Origin: Halomonas sp.
GTDB lineage: Bacteria; Pseudomonadota; Gammaproteobacteria; Pseudomonadales; Halomonadaceae
Direction: 5' to 3'
Length of the DNA stretch: 45,400 bases
Assembly (NCBI GenBank): GCA_003552795.1
Contig: PUOM01000004.1
Span: forward strand, 1 to 45,400
Below are positions 18,450-29,694 of the stretch, in pieces; positions within the stretch are counted from its first letter, which is position 1; each line of letters opens with the position of its first letter. The notes under the pieces are model-generated. The model made no database searches, was not told the origin of the DNA, and was given only the letters and a program-made list of their open reading frames with translations. The position numbers and the translations under genes were made by a program.

Positions 18450-18827
18450 TTACTCTTCGACGCGCACCAGCCAGGACTCCACGGTATCGCTGCTGTACTC
18501 GTCTTTCCACGCCTTCAGCGTCTTGTGGTTACCGCCGCGAGTTTCCACGACCTCACCGGTGTTGGGGTTCTTGTAGATCTTCAGCTTGCGCTTGCGGCGC
18601 CCGCCTGCCGGAGCGGCGGCAGCCTTGGGAGATGCGGTAGCGGGCTTCGGATCGAGCAGCGCAATGACGTCGGCGGCGCTCTTGTCGAACTCTTTCATCA
18701 GCGACTCGAGCCGCTCCTTGAACTCGAGCTCGGCCTGCAGGCGCTTGTCATTCTGCAGCTTCTCCATATTGGATTGAAGCTCTTTCAGCTGCTGCTCCAT
18801 CTGCATGTATTCGTTGATCAGGGACAT
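18450..18827 (-). CDS. mvaT: MvaT/MvaU-type H-NS family transcriptional regulator
   Basis: MSLINEYMQMEQQLKELQ, ELEFKERLESLMKEFDKSAADVIALLDP, RKLKIYKNPNTGEVVETRGGNHKTLKAWKDEYSSDTVESW; AAGGAAG RBS. Confidence 0.93.
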   Translation of the reverse strand: MSLINEYMQMEQQLKELQSNMEKLQNDKRLQAELEFKERLESLMKEFDKSAADVIALLDPKPATASPKAAAAPAGGRRKRKLKIYKNPNTGEVVETRGGNHKTLKAWKDEYSSDTVESWLVRVEE

Positions 18828-19197
18828 GGTCTGACTTCCTTCTTTCGGAGGTGGCGGACGCAACGGGAATGGAATTATCCGGCCACGGGTTCAAGACAGG
18901 ATTATTCTGGATGATATCAGCACTCGGCGCAACTCGAGTCTCGCCATCATGGTGCAATAACGAATGACATCACACAAATGTCAGCTGACACCTAAGACTT
19001 CTGAACTTTCTGCTAATGAGACAACACATCCAATCCACCTACCCAGACTGTCATGATTAGCAGAGAGTCGCAGAGTAAGGGTCTTAAAGACCGGCTATCG
19101 CCAGACAGCATCCAGAAGCAGCAGAGCACTCTGGGCGCACGACTTGATGCAGGGAGCTCGTTGACACAGAGAACCTGAGGAGGGAGTTCGAAGCGTC

Positions 19198-19231
19198 AAA
19201 AAAACCGCCGCCCCGAGGGGCGGCGGTTTTT
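19198..19231 (-). terminator. Bidirectional-type intrinsic terminator downstream of rpsA
   Basis: AAAAAAA-CCGCCGCCCC-GA-GGGGCGGCGG-TTTTT. Confidence 0.93.
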
Positions 19232-19256
19232 GATCTGTCGGAAAGTCGCTTTCCGA

Positions 19257-20933
19257 TCAGTCCTGACCCATCTGCTGCTTGATCAGGTCGCCGATGGTGG
19301 TCGGGCCACCGCTCTCGGCAGGCTCTTCACGCAGCTTCTTGAGGTTCTGACGCGTATCGTCCTGATCCTTGGCCTTGACGGACAGGGCGATCTGGCGGTT
19401 CTTGCGATCGACACCGATGATACGGGCCTCGACGCTGTCGCCTTCGTTCAGGACGTTGCGGGCATCCTCAACGCGATCGGCACTGATCTCGGACGCCTTC
19501 AGCACGGCGACGACATCGGTGGCCAGCTCGACCTGAGCCTGCTTGGCATCGACCTCGACCACGCGGCCGGTGACGACGGCACCCTTGTCGTGGACGGACA
19601 TGTACTCGGCTACCGGATCGGTATCCAGCTGCTTGATGCCCAGGGAGATGCGCTCGCGCTCCGGATCGATGGAGAGGATCACGGCCTCGGCCTCATCGCC
19701 CTTCTTGAAGCCGCGCACCGCTTCTTCGCCGGTATCGGTCCAGGAGATGTCGGAGAGGTGCACCAGGCCATCGATACCGCCTTCCAGGCCGATGAAGATA
19801 CCGAAGTCGGTGATCGACTTGATGGTGCCGGAAACCCGATCGCCCTTGTTGTACTGAGAGCTGAAGGTCTCCCACGGGTTGGCGGTGCACTGCTTGATAC
19901 CCAGGGAGATACGACGACGCTCCTCGTCGATATCCAGCACCATGACGTCCACATCGTCGCCCACCTGGACAACCTTGGACGGATGGATGTTCTTGTTGGT
20001 CCAGTCCATCTCGGAGACGTGGACCAGACCCTCGACACCCTCTTCCAGCTCGGCGAAACAGCCGTAGTCGGTAAGGTTGGTGACGGTGGCGTGAACCTTG
20101 GTGCCTTCCGGATAGCGATCCTTGATGTTGACCCAGGGATCTTCGCCCAGCTGCTTCAGACCCAGGGAGACGCGGTTGCGCTCGCGATCGAACTTCAGCA
20201 CCTTGACGCTGATCTCGTCGCCCACGGCCACGATTTCGCTCGGGTGCTTGATGCGCTTCCAGGCCATGTCGGTGATGTGCAGCAGACCGTCGACGCCGCC
20301 GAGGTCGACGAAGGCGCCGTAGTCGGTCAGGTTCTTGACGATACCCAGAATCTGCTGGCCTTCCTGCAGGGTGGCGAGCAGCGCCTCACGCTCGGCGCTG
20401 TTCTCGGCTTCGAGCACGGCACGGCGAGAGACCACAACGTTGTTGCGCTTCGGGTCGAGCTTGATGACCTTGAAGTCGAGTTCCTTGTTCTCGAGATGCG
20501 TGGTGTCGCGCACCGGACGCACATCGACCAGAGAACCCGGGAGGAAGGCGCGGATGGAGTCGACATCGACGGTGAAGCCGCCCTTGACCTTGCCGTTGAT
20601 CACGCCCTTGACGATCTCATCCTTCTCGAACGCCGCTTCCAGTACCTTCCACGCTTCGGCGCGCTTGGCCTTCTCGCGGGAGAGTCGAGTCTCACCGAAA
20701 CCGTCTTCGACGGCTTCCAGAGCGACGTGAACTTCGTCGCCGATGGCGATAGTCAGCTCGCCATTATCATCACGGAACTGGGCCGCGGGGATCTGACCTT
20801 CGGACTTCAGGCCGGCATTGACGGTGACCCAGTCACCCTCGATGTCGACGATGGTAGCCACGACGATCGCGCCCGGCTCCATGTTGATGTCCTGGAGAGA
20901 TTGTTCAAACAAGTCAGCAAAGCTTTCGCTCAT
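19257..20933 (-). CDS. rpsA: 30S ribosomal protein S1
   Basis: Six S1-type repeats ([39 protein letters not shown], etc.), [13 protein letters not shown] start. Confidence 0.98.
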   Translation of the reverse strand: MSESFADLFEQSLQDINMEPGAIVVATIVDIEGDWVTVNAGLKSEGQIPAAQFRDDNGELTIAIGDEVHVALEAVEDGFGETRLSREKAKRAEAWKVLEAAFEKDEIVKGVINGKVKGGFTVDVDSIRAFLPGSLVDVRPVRDTTHLENKELDFKVIKLDPKRNNVVVSRRAVLEAENSAEREALLATLQEGQQILGIVKNLTDYGAFVDLGGVDGLLHITDMAWKRIKHPSEIVAVGDEISVKVLKFDRERNRVSLGLKQLGEDPWVNIKDRYPEGTKVHATVTNLTDYGCFAELEEGVEGLVHVSEMDWTNKNIHPSKVVQVGDDVDVMVLDIDEERRRISLGIKQCTANPWETFSSQYNKGDRVSGTIKSITDFGIFIGLEGGIDGLVHLSDISWTDTGEEAVRGFKKGDEAEAVILSIDPERERISLGIKQLDTDPVAEYMSVHDKGAVVTGRVVEVDAKQAQVELATDVVAVLKASEISADRVEDARNVLNEGDSVEARIIGVDRKNRQIALSVKAKDQDDTRQNLKKLREEPAESGGPTTIGDLIKQQMGQD

Positions 20934-21112
20934 GGTGTTCCTACGTGATCAACGTTAAGTGCGGTCATGCCGCTTCCTCCGCACCACCAGCGAGTGCGGG
21001 CCTTATTTACCAAACCCCCGGAGATGTTGGCGCTGGTTCGACCTGGCTCGGCTATCGGGAATCGCTACCCAGCCACGTCATCACATGCTGCCGGAGGCGC
21101 CGCAAGGGAGTT

Positions 21113-21811
21113 TCAGGTGGCGGACGCCAGACCGCGTTCGGTCAGCAGCTCCGTCAGCCGATCCACCACTTCCGGTATCGTCAGGCGCGTGGTGTCAAGC
21201 GTAATGGCGTCATCTGCCGGCTTGAGCGGTGCCACGCTGCGTTGCATGTCGCGTGCATCGCGCGCCTGAATCTCCTTCAAAAGACTCGATAGACTAGCAT
21301 CCACCCCCGCTTCCCGCAACTGCAGCTGACGCCGACGCGCCCGCTCCTCGGCACTGGCGGTCAGGAAGATTTTCAGGGGGGCCTCGATGAATACCACGGT
21401 CCCCATGTCGCGACCATCGGCCACCAGGCCCGGCGCCTGACGGAAGTCGCGCTGGCGGTTCAGCAGCGCCTGGCGCACCGCGGGCAGCGCCGCCACCCGG
21501 GAGGCGGCATCGCCCACCTGCTCGGTGCGAATGGTGGTGGTGGCGTCATCGCCTTCCAGCAGGATTCGCGTGGCGTCCGCCTCGGCCACGAACACCACGT
21601 CAAGCTCGGCCGCCACACGGGCAAGCCCCGTCTCGTCATCCAGCGCCACGCCGTGCTTGCCAGCCGCCAGGGCCGTTAGCCGATAGAGGGCGCCGGAGTC
21701 GAGCAGGTGCCAGCCCAGGCGCTCGGCAACCAGCCGGCTGATGGTGCCCTTGCCGGCCCCGCCGGGGCCGTCGATGGCGAGTACGGGGGGGTGAGTCTCG
21801 ACCATGGTCAT
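21113..21811 (-). CDS. cmk: Cytidylate kinase
   Basis: [30 protein letters not shown], upstream of rpsA. Confidence 0.96.
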   Translation of the reverse strand: MTMVETHPPVLAIDGPGGAGKGTISRLVAERLGWHLLDSGALYRLTALAAGKHGVALDDETGLARVAAELDVVFVAEADATRILLEGDDATTTIRTEQVGDAASRVAALPAVRQALLNRQRDFRQAPGLVADGRDMGTVVFIEAPLKIFLTASAEERARRRQLQLREAGVDASLSSLLKEIQARDARDMQRSVAPLKPADDAITLDTTRLTIPEVVDRLTELLTERGLASAT

Positions 21812-24084
21812 GCGTCCTCCTCGGCCACTTCCTCCTCGAGGCTCAGACCGACCCGGCGGGCCAGGTCGCTGAAGCCGGGGAAAGAGGTGGCCACGTTGCT
21901 GCAGTCATCGATGACGATCTCGTCACCGGCGCGCAGCGCGGCGATGGCGAACGACATGGCGATGCGGTGGTCCTCGAGGCTATCGATACGCCCGCCGCCA
22001 TAGTTGGGGCCTTCGCTGCTGCCGCCACCGACGATATCGATGCCGTCCTCGACCAGGGTGTGCGCCACGCCGATGGCGGCCAGACCGTCGGCCATGGCCT
22101 GCAGGCGGTCGGACTCCTTGACGCGCAGCTCCTCCGCCCCGCGCAGGCGGGTGGTGCCTTGCGCATTGGCCGCGGCGATAAAGAGCGCCGGGAACTCGTC
22201 GATGGCCAGCGGCACCTGGTCGACGGGGATGTCGATCCCCTTGAGCGCCGCATAGCGGATATGCAGGTCCGCGACCGGCTCGCCGCCCACCTCGCGCCGG
22301 TTCTCCAGGCGCAGATCGGCGCCCATGAGCTGGAGGATATTGATCACGCCGATGCGAGTCGGATTGATCCCGACATGCTCCAGTACCAGATCGGAGCCCG
22401 GGGTGATCGCCGCTGCCACCAGGAAGAAGGTGGCCGAGGAGATATCCGAGGGCACATCGATGGGTGCCGCGGTGAGCGTGCCGCCCCCCTGAAGCCAGCA
22501 GGTATCGCCGTCGCGCTGCACCTCGTAGCCAAAGCCCTGGAGCATGCGCTCGGTATGGTCGCGGGTCGGTGCCGGCTCGCGCACCCGGGTCTCGCCCTCG
22601 GCGTAGAGCCCGGCCAGCAGCAGGCAGGACTTCACCTGGGCGCTGGCCATGGGCATGTCATAGGTGATGCCCTTGAGGACGCGGTTGCCGTGGATATGCA
22701 GCGGCGGACGGCCGCCTTCGGCGGTATCGATCACCGCGCCCATCAGGCGCAGCGGATCGGCCACCCGGCCCATGGGACGCTTGGTCAGGGAGGTATCGCC
22801 GGTGAGCTCGGTACTGAAGGCCTGGCCGGCCAGCAGCCCCGCGAAGAGGCGCATGGCAGTGCCGGCGTTGCCCACGTAGAGGGGCCCCGAGGGCGCCTTC
22901 AAGCCGTGCATGCCGACGCCGTGGATCGTGACGCGGCCTTGATGAGGCCCTTCGATGGCCACGCCCATCTCGCGGAAGGCCTGCAGGGTGGCCAGGCTGT
23001 CTTCTCCCTCCAGGAACCCCTTCACCTCGGTGACGCCCTCGGCCAGGGCGCCGAGCATGATGGAGCGGTGGGAGATCGACTTGTCGCCGGGCACGCGAAT
23101 ACGGCCGGTCACGGCGCCACCCGGGGCGACCCGGTAGCGCAGCTTGCCTTGCTGTTGCATCTGATATTCCGCCTGATAACTGGTCTTGTTGAGCAGGGAG
23201 TCAAAGTAGTGGCGCGCGTGGCTGGCGCGGTCGAAGGTGGCCAGCATGGCGTCGCCGTCACCGCCCTCCACGGCTTGGCGCAGGCGCGCGAGGCCGGCCT
23301 CGAAGTCATCCAGGGAGGCGAGCACCGCCTCGCGATTGGCCATGAAGATGTCACGCCACATCACCGGGTCGCTGCCGGCAATGCGGGTGAAGTCGCGAAA
23401 GCCCCCCGCGGCGTAGCGGAAGATCTCCAGCCGCTCGTCCTGACGCGCCAGGGTATCCACCAGAGAGAAAGCGAGCAGGTGCGGCAGATGACTGGTGCGC
23501 GCCAGCACCTGGTCGTGCCGCTCCACGGCCATCTCCAGCACCTCGGCGCCGCAGGCCTCCCACAGGGCCCGCACCCGGGCCAGGGCCGCAGGATCGGTAT
23601 CGGGCTCCGGGGTCAGGATCACCTTGTGGCGCACATAGAGCTCGGGGTTGGCGGCCGCCACGCCGCTCTTCTCGGAGCCGGCGATGGGATGCCCCAGGAC
23701 GAGGCGCAGCGGCACCCGGCCGAAGGCCTCAAGGGCGCAGTCGCGAACAGCCGCCTTGGTGCTGCCCACATCGGTGATCACGGCCTCTGGCTCGCTGCCC
23801 AGATGACGCGCCAGCTCGGCCATCACGCCGCGCATGGCCAGCACCGGCACCGCCAGCACGATCAGGCTCGCCCCCTCGACGACATCGGCCAGCTCGGTGG
23901 CACCGCGATCGACCAGCCCCATCTCCACGCCCCGGGCGACCTCTTCAGCGTCCGGGTCACAGGCATGGATGGCGCCCCGAAACCCCGCGGCGCGCAGGGC
24001 CGCGGCCAGGGAGCCGCCGATCAGGCCCAGGCCCACGATCAGAATCCGCGATTCGGCGACCGGCCGCTTGATCATCGAAGCCAC
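21808..24084 (-). CDS. aroA: Fused prephenate dehydrogenase (TyrA-type) / 3-phosphoshikimate 1-carboxyvinyltransferase (AroA)
   Basis: N-terminal [18 protein letters not shown] Rossmann and [12 protein letters not shown]-terminal [35 protein letters not shown]. Confidence 0.95.
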   Translation of the reverse strand: MASMIKRPVAESRILIVGLGLIGGSLAAALRAAGFRGAIHACDPDAEEVARGVEMGLVDRGATELADVVEGASLIVLAVPVLAMRGVMAELARHLGSEPEAVITDVGSTKAAVRDCALEAFGRVPLRLVLGHPIAGSEKSGVAAANPELYVRHKVILTPEPDTDPAALARVRALWEACGAEVLEMAVERHDQVLARTSHLPHLLAFSLVDTLARQDERLEIFRYAAGGFRDFTRIAGSDPVMWRDIFMANREAVLASLDDFEAGLARLRQAVEGGDGDAMLATFDRASHARHYFDSLLNKTSYQAEYQMQQQGKLRYRVAPGGAVTGRIRVPGDKSISHRSIMLGALAEGVTEVKGFLEGEDSLATLQAFREMGVAIEGPHQGRVTIHGVGMHGLKAPSGPLYVGNAGTAMRLFAGLLAGQAFSTELTGDTSLTKRPMGRVADPLRLMGAVIDTAEGGRPPLHIHGNRVLKGITYDMPMASAQVKSCLLLAGLYAEGETRVREPAPTRDHTERMLQGFGYEVQRDGDTCWLQGGGTLTAAPIDVPSDISSATFFLVAAAITPGSDLVLEHVGINPTRIGVINILQLMGADLRLENRREVGGEPVADLHIRYAALKGIDIPVDQVPLAIDEFPALFIAAANAQGTTRLRGAEELRVKESDRLQAMADGLAAIGVAHTLVEDGIDIVGGGSSEGPNYGGGRIDSLEDHRIAMSFAIAALRAGDEIVIDDCSNVATSFPGFSDLARRVGLSLEEEVAEEDA

Positions 24085-24087
24085 GGC

Positions 24088-25179
24088 CTAGAGCACGCCG
24101 ATCGGGTAGGAGCCCAGCACCTTGACCTCGGCGGCGCGCAGGCGCACCTCCTCCAGCACCGCGGCGACCCGGGGCTCGTCGCGATGCCCCTTGAAGTCGA
24201 TGAAGAAGACGTAGTTCCAGACGCCGCTGCGCGAGGGACGGGTCTCCAGGCGGGTCATGTCGATCTGGTGACGATGGAAGGGTTCGAGCAGGTCGTGCAG
24301 GGCGCCGGGCTGGTTGCGCATGGCCACCACGATGGAGGTCTTGTCCTCGCCGGACATGGGCACATCCTGATTGCCGATGATCAAAAAGCGCGTGGAGTTG
24401 TCCGGGCGATCCTCGATCTTCTCGGCCAGACGGCTCAGGCCATAGAGCTTGGCGGCCATGTCGCCGGCGATGGCCGCGCTGTGCCACTCGGTCTTGACCA
24501 GCCGAGCCGCCTCGGCGTTGGAAGACACCGGCACCCGCTCGGCGTGGGGAAAATGGGCATCGAGCCACTTGCGACACTGGGCGAAGGATTGGGGATGGGA
24601 GTAGATCCGCGAGACCTTGTCCTGAAGCGTGGTCTCGCCCACCAGCAGGTGGTGGTGGATACGCAGCACCGCCTCGCCACAGATGCGCAGCGACGAGTCC
24701 ATGAAGGAGTCCAGGGTATGATTGACAACCCCTTCGGTGGAGTTTTCCACCGGAACCACGCCGTAGTTGACGGCGCCGGCCTCCACCTCGCGGAACACCT
24801 CGTCGATGGCCGCCATGGGCAGGCTGATGGCGCTGTCACCGAAGTGCTTGAGGGTCGCCTGCTGGGTGAAGGTGCCCTCCGGCCCCAGATAGGCCACCTT
24901 GACCGGCTGCTCCAGCGCCAGACAGGCGGACATGATCTCCCGGAACAGCCGGGCCATCTCCTCGTTCTCGAGAGGTCCCTTGTTGAGCGCCATGATCCGG
25001 CGCAGCACCTGGGCCTCGCGCTCGGGGCGGTAGAACACCGTCCCGGGATCCTCGGAAAGCTTCACCTGTGCCACTCGCTGAGCACAGGCCGCCCGCTCGC
25101 TGATCAGCGCCAGGATCTCGCTGTCCAGCTCGTCGATGCGCTGGCGCAGCGCCTCCAGGTCGATGGGGGTATCGCTCAT
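24088..25179 (-). CDS. pheA: Chorismate mutase / prephenate dehydratase (P-protein)
   Basis: LEALRQRIDELDSEILALISERAACAQRVAQVK; VAYLGPEGTFTQQA; GVVPVENSTEGVVNHTLD; ESRP-like ETRPSRSGVWNYVFFID. Confidence 0.96.
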   Translation of the reverse strand: MSDTPIDLEALRQRIDELDSEILALISERAACAQRVAQVKLSEDPGTVFYRPEREAQVLRRIMALNKGPLENEEMARLFREIMSACLALEQPVKVAYLGPEGTFTQQATLKHFGDSAISLPMAAIDEVFREVEAGAVNYGVVPVENSTEGVVNHTLDSFMDSSLRICGEAVLRIHHHLLVGETTLQDKVSRIYSHPQSFAQCRKWLDAHFPHAERVPVSSNAEAARLVKTEWHSAAIAGDMAAKLYGLSRLAEKIEDRPDNSTRFLIIGNQDVPMSGEDKTSIVVAMRNQPGALHDLLEPFHRHQIDMTRLETRPSRSGVWNYVFFIDFKGHRDEPRVAAVLEEVRLRAAEVKVLGSYPIGVL

Positions 25180-25180
25180 G

Positions 25181-26284
25181 TCAGCCCCTTCTCCTCTCGA
25201 AATCAGCCATGAAATCCACCAGTGCCTCCACCGCCGCCTCGGGCACGGCGTTATAGAGACTGGCACGCATGCCGCCCACGCTGCGGTGGCCCTGCAGATT
25301 GAGCAGCCCCTCCGCCTCGGCGTCGGCCAGAAACGGCGTCTCCAGGCGCGGATCGCTCAGCACGAAGGGCACGTTCATCCGCGAGCGGTTGGCCACGGCA
25401 ATGGGGTTGGAGTAGAAATCGCTGGCATCGATGGCGCCATAAAGCCTGGCGGCCTTGCGGGCGTTGATCGCCTCCATGGCGGCCAGGCCACCGACGTCGT
25501 CCTTGAGCCACTCGAACACCAGGCCGGCCAGGTACCAGCTGTAGGTGGCCGGCGTGTTGATCATCGACCCCGCCTCGGCAAGCGCCTGGTAACCGAAGAG
25601 CGTCGGCATGTCATCCCGGGCGCGGTCGAGCAGATCGTCGCGCACGATCACCACCACCAGGCCGGCCGGGCCGATGTTCTTCTGGGCGCCGGCGTAGATC
25701 ACCCCGAATTTCGAGACGTCCAGCGGGCCGGAGAGGATGGTCGAGGACATGTCACAGACCAGCGGCGCCTCGCTGCCATCAGGCCGCACGGCCTCGGGGA
25801 TGTAATCGAAGGCGAGCCCGCCGATGGTCTCGTTGGCGGTGTAGTGCAGATAGGCCGCATCGTTGCAGAGCACGACCTCCTCCGGGCGCGGCACCGCCGT
25901 ATGGCCGTTGCCATCGCTGCCGGCGGCCAGATGCACGTCACCGAAGAGGTGACGCGCCTCGGCGATCGCCTTCTTGCTCCAGATCCCGGTATTGAGGAAG
26001 CTGGCGCGTCCGCCGGGGCCAAGCAGGTTGTAGGGGACGGCGGCGAACTGCTGGGTCGCACCGCCCTGGGTAAAGAGCACCTTGTAGTTGGCCGGAATGG
26101 CCAGCAGCTCGCGCAGATCCGCCTCGGCCTTCTCGGCGATGGCGACATAGGCGGGCGAGCGGTGACTCATCTCCATGACCGACAGGCCGCGTCCCCGGTA
26201 ATCGAGCAGCTCATCGCGGGCCCGCTCCAGCACGGCCGTGGGCAGCGCGGCCGGGCCGGCGCAGAAGTTGTAGTGGCGTGTCAT
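25181..26284 (-). CDS. serC: Phosphoserine aminotransferase
   Basis: YNFCAGPAALPTAVLERARDELLDY, VLFTQGGATQQFAAVPYNL, GVIYAGAQKNIGPAGL. Confidence 0.97.
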   Translation of the reverse strand: MTRHYNFCAGPAALPTAVLERARDELLDYRGRGLSVMEMSHRSPAYVAIAEKAEADLRELLAIPANYKVLFTQGGATQQFAAVPYNLLGPGGRASFLNTGIWSKKAIAEARHLFGDVHLAAGSDGNGHTAVPRPEEVVLCNDAAYLHYTANETIGGLAFDYIPEAVRPDGSEAPLVCDMSSTILSGPLDVSKFGVIYAGAQKNIGPAGLVVVIVRDDLLDRARDDMPTLFGYQALAEAGSMINTPATYSWYLAGLVFEWLKDDVGGLAAMEAINARKAARLYGAIDASDFYSNPIAVANRSRMNVPFVLSDPRLETPFLADAEAEGLLNLQGHRSVGGMRASLYNAVPEAAVEALVDFMADFERRRG

Positions 26285-26301
26285 CGGCGTCGTCTTCCTT
26301 T

Positions 26302-28998
26302 TCAATCCTCGGCATCCGCCGCGGCGGCATCCTGGCCGTCATCGGCATCGGGTTCTGAAGTCGCGTCGCCCGGCGAAGCGTCGCCCGGCTCGTCGATACG
26401 CACGGTCTTGACCAGCGTCTCATCGTTACCCAGGCGGATCAGCATGACGCCCTGGGTGTTGCGGGAGGTGATGGAGACCTCGTCGACCCGAGTGCGCACC
26501 AGGGTGCCGCGGTCGGTGATCAGCATCATCTCGTCGCTGGAGTAGACCTGCATCGCGGCCACCAGGGAACCGTTACGCTCGCTGGTCTGCATGGCGATCA
26601 CCCCCTGGCCGCCGCGGCCGCGCAGCGGGAACTCCTCGAGGCGAGAGCGCTTGCCGTAGCCGTTCTCGCTGGCGGTCAGGATATAGATCTGGCCGTCGTT
26701 GCCGCTCTCGAGGGTGACGCCCGGCTCCTCTTCGCCCTCGCCTTCCCCATCGGCTTCGGCGTCGATCAGCTGACTCTGGGGAATGATCAGGCTGATCACC
26801 TCGGCTCCGCCCAGCAGGCGCATGCCGCGCACGCCGCGGGCGGTGCGGCCCATGGCACGGACATTGCCTTCCTCGAAGCGGATCGCCTTGCCGTTGGAAG
26901 AGAGCAGCATGACGTGATCGGCACCGGAGGTGATGGCAGCGCCGATCAGGCGGTCGTCCTCCTCCAGATCAATGGCGATCAGGCCCACGCTGCGCGGCCG
27001 AGAGAACTGCTCGAGACTGGTGCGCTTCACCGTGCCCTTGGCAGTGGCAAAGAAGATGTAGTGCTCGGGGTCATAGTCGCGCACCGGCAGGATGGCGTTG
27101 ATCGCCTCGCCCTCGTCCAGCGGCAGCATGTTGACCAGCGGCTTGCCCCGTGAGCCGCGGCTGGCCACGGGCATCTCGTAGACCTTGAGCCAGTAGACCT
27201 TGCCGCGATTGGAGAAGAGCAGCACGGTGTCGTGGGTCGAGGCCACCAGCAGGTGCTCGATGATGTCCTCGTCCTTCATCGCCGTGGCCGACTTGCCGCG
27301 CCCGCCGCGGCGCTGGGCCTGGTAGTCCGAGAGCGGCTGGGTCTTGGCGTAGCCGGAGCGGGACACCGTGACCACCATGTCCTCCTCGGCGATCAGATCC
27401 GCCATGGAGAGGTCGAGGTGGCTGGCCTGGATCTCGGTCTTGCGCGGATTGCCGAACTGATCGCGCACGGCGATGAGCTCCTCGCGGATGACCTCGAGCA
27501 GGCGTTCGGCGGAGGCCAGGATGGCGGTCAGCTCGGCGATGCGCTCGAGAATGCTGAGGTACTCGTCGAGCAGCTTCTCGGTCTCGAGTCCCGTCAGGCG
27601 GTGAAGACGCAGCTCGAGGATGGCCTGAGCCTGGGCCGGCGAGAGGCGGTACTCGCTGCCGATGGTGTTGAGGCCGAAGCCCTCCTCCAGCTCCTCGGGC
27701 TTGCAGGACGTGGCGCCGGCGCGTTCCAGCATGGCGGTGACCTGGCCCGGCGGCCAGCTGCGAGCGAGCAGCTTCTGCTTGGCCTCGGCGGCGTTGGGCG
27801 AGCCCTTGATCAGCTCGATGATCTCATCGATGTTGGAGATCGCAACGGTCAGGCCCTCGAGGATATGGCCCCGCTCGCGGGCCTTCTTCAGCTCGAACAG
27901 GGTCCGGCGGGTCACCACCTCGCGACGGTGGCGAATGAAGGCCTCGAGGATCTCCTTGAGGTTCATGATCTTCGGCTGGCCGTCCTCGATGGCCACCATA
28001 TTGATGCCGAAGACCGTCTGCAGCTGGGTCTGGGCGAAGAGGTTGTTGACCACCACCTCGCCGGACTCGCCGCGCTTGGTCTCGATCACCACCCGCAGGC
28101 CGTCCTTGTCGGACTCGTCGCGCAGCTCGGCGATGCCCTCGATCTTCTTGTCCTTGACCAGCTCGGCGATCTTCTCGATCAGCCGCGCCTTGTTCACCTG
28201 ATAGGGGAGCTCGTTGACGATGATATGGTCGCGGCCGGTCTTGTCGTCATGCTCGATGGTGTGGCAGGCGCGCACATAGATGCGCCCGCGGCCGGTGCGA
28301 TAGGCCTCGATGATGCCGGCGCGACCGTTGATGATGGCGCCGGTGGGGAAGTCCGGGCCCGGCACATGCTCCAGCAGGTCATCGACGCTCAGGGTGTAGT
28401 CGTCGATCAGCGCCAGGCAGGCGCTGATGATCTCGCGCATGTTGTGAGGCGGGATATTGGTGGCCATGCCCACGGCGATACCGGAAGAGCCGTTGATCAG
28501 CAGATTGGGCACCTTGGTGGGCAGCACCTCGGGGATGCGCTCGGTGCCGTCATAGTTGTCGACCCAGTCGACGGTATCCTTGTCGAGGTCGGCCAGCAGC
28601 TCGTGGGCCAGCCTGGCCATGCGCACTTCGGTGTAACGCATGGCAGCGGCGCTGTCGCCGTCGATGGAACCGAAGTTGCCCTGGCCGTCCACCAGCACAT
28701 GGCGCATGGAGAAATCCTGGGCCATGCGCACGATGGTGTCATAGACGGCGCTGTCACCATGGGGGTGGTACTTACCGATGACATCACCCACCACGCGGGC
28801 CGACTTCTTGTAAGGCTTGTTCCAGTCGTTGCCGAGCTCGTGCATGGCATACAGCACGCGCCGGTGGACCGGCTTCAGGCCATCGCGCACATCCGGCAGC
28901 GCCCGGCCGATGATCACGCTCATCGCGTAATCGAGGTACGACTGCCTCAGTTCGTCCTCGATATTGACTGGCAGAATCTCTCTGGCGATGTCACCCAT
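26302..28998 (-). CDS. gyrA: DNA gyrase subunit A
   Basis: [63 protein letters not shown], GyrA-box QRRGGRGK. Confidence 0.98.
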   Translation of the reverse strand: MGDIAREILPVNIEDELRQSYLDYAMSVIIGRALPDVRDGLKPVHRRVLYAMHELGNDWNKPYKKSARVVGDVIGKYHPHGDSAVYDTIVRMAQDFSMRHVLVDGQGNFGSIDGDSAAAMRYTEVRMARLAHELLADLDKDTVDWVDNYDGTERIPEVLPTKVPNLLINGSSGIAVGMATNIPPHNMREIISACLALIDDYTLSVDDLLEHVPGPDFPTGAIINGRAGIIEAYRTGRGRIYVRACHTIEHDDKTGRDHIIVNELPYQVNKARLIEKIAELVKDKKIEGIAELRDESDKDGLRVVIETKRGESGEVVVNNLFAQTQLQTVFGINMVAIEDGQPKIMNLKEILEAFIRHRREVVTRRTLFELKKARERGHILEGLTVAISNIDEIIELIKGSPNAAEAKQKLLARSWPPGQVTAMLERAGATSCKPEELEEGFGLNTIGSEYRLSPAQAQAILELRLHRLTGLETEKLLDEYLSILERIAELTAILASAERLLEVIREELIAVRDQFGNPRKTEIQASHLDLSMADLIAEEDMVVTVSRSGYAKTQPLSDYQAQRRGGRGKSATAMKDEDIIEHLLVASTHDTVLLFSNRGKVYWLKVYEMPVASRGSRGKPLVNMLPLDEGEAINAILPVRDYDPEHYIFFATAKGTVKRTSLEQFSRPRSVGLIAIDLEEDDRLIGAAITSGADHVMLLSSNGKAIRFEEGNVRAMGRTARGVRGMRLLGGAEVISLIIPQSQLIDAEADGEGEGEEEPGVTLESGNDGQIYILTASENGYGKRSRLEEFPLRGRGGQGVIAMQTSERNGSLVAAMQVYSSDEMMLITDRGTLVRTRVDEVSITSRNTQGVMLIRLGNDETLVKTVRIDEPGDASPGDATSEPDADDGQDAAAADAED

Positions 28999-29108
28999 GG
29001 GTCGTCGAATCCTTTGCACTGCAAGAGGTTGGCCGCCCTCTCCGGCGTTGCCGTGGGCGCCATGATAGCCAACCATCATACCACCGCGGACAGAGCAAAG
29101 GCAGCGGG

Positions 29109-29540
29109 CTATGCCAGCGGCGCCTCCATCACCAGCGGCTCGAGAAGCTCGCGCAGCTCGCCGTCGATGGAGACCGCCTGATTGGCGGCCACGTCGAGCA
29201 GCACGAAGGTCAGGGTGGCGTCGCAGACCAGGGCGTCGTCGCGCAGGCGCCGGATCTCCTGGCGCATCTTCGCACTGCGCCCACCCACCGCCGAGAGCCG
29301 CGTCAAGATCTCCAGGTCGTCGTTCGCCACCGCCGCAGCGCGGTAATCGATATTGAGGTTCACGGCCACGAAGGCGAGATCGCCGCCCATCAGCCGCTGC
29401 ACGAGAGCCGGCCGATCGTCGAAGAAGGCCCAGCGCCCCTCCTCCAGGAACTCTAGGTAGCGAGCGTTGTTGACGTGGCCGTAGCCGTCCAGATGGTAGC
29501 CGCGCACCCGCAGGCGGGTCGTCGAGATACGAGAATCCAT
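29109..29540 (-). CDS. Acyl-CoA thioesterase, hotdog fold (4HBT/YbgC-like)
   Basis: [41 protein letters not shown]. Confidence 0.87.
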   Translation of the reverse strand: MDSRISTTRLRVRGYHLDGYGHVNNARYLEFLEEGRWAFFDDRPALVQRLMGGDLAFVAVNLNIDYRAAAVANDDLEILTRLSAVGGRSAKMRQEIRRLRDDALVCDATLTFVLLDVAANQAVSIDGELRELLEPLVMEAPLA

Positions 29541-29593
29541 GGCGTTACTCCTTGTTGAAAGCCTCGGTGATTCTGGCAATGCCGACACCCGAA

Positions 29594-29610
29594 TTCAAAC
29601 AAACGTTTCA
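29594..29610. promoter_or_regulatory. Candidate PsrA-type operator TTCAAAC-AAAC-GTTTCA upstream of thioesterase gene
   Basis: Matches (G/C)AAAC-N2-4-GTTT(G/C); near-identical site at 33074-33087. Confidence 0.5.
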
Positions 29611-29694
29611 ACCCCAGCGCCATCCGGCTACCCGCTGGCACCCCCGCCCCCCTTCAGGGATAATGGCCGTCCTTTTTACCCTGGGAAATGCTTC

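Noticed and set aside
17804-18640. 278-aa plus-strand ORF spanning ykgJ, mini-MvaT and part of mvaT
   Set aside because: Out-of-frame with ykgJ and antisense to two conserved-looking ORFs; Arg/Pro/Ser/Ala-rich with no domain.
19157-19186. TTGACA at 19161 as a plus-strand promoter for a small RNA into the rpsA terminator
   Set aside because: No -10-like hexamer at suitable spacing was seen; kept only as part of the structured-region finding.
21967-25212. 1081-aa plus-strand ORF opposite tyrA/aroA and pheA
   Set aside because: Antisense of confidently assigned genes; His/Gly/Gln-rich shadow translation typical of high-GC DNA, with no recognisable domain.
27232-29181. 649-aa plus-strand ORF opposite gyrA
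   Set aside because: Antisense of gyrA; low-information G/L/V/D-rich shadow translation.
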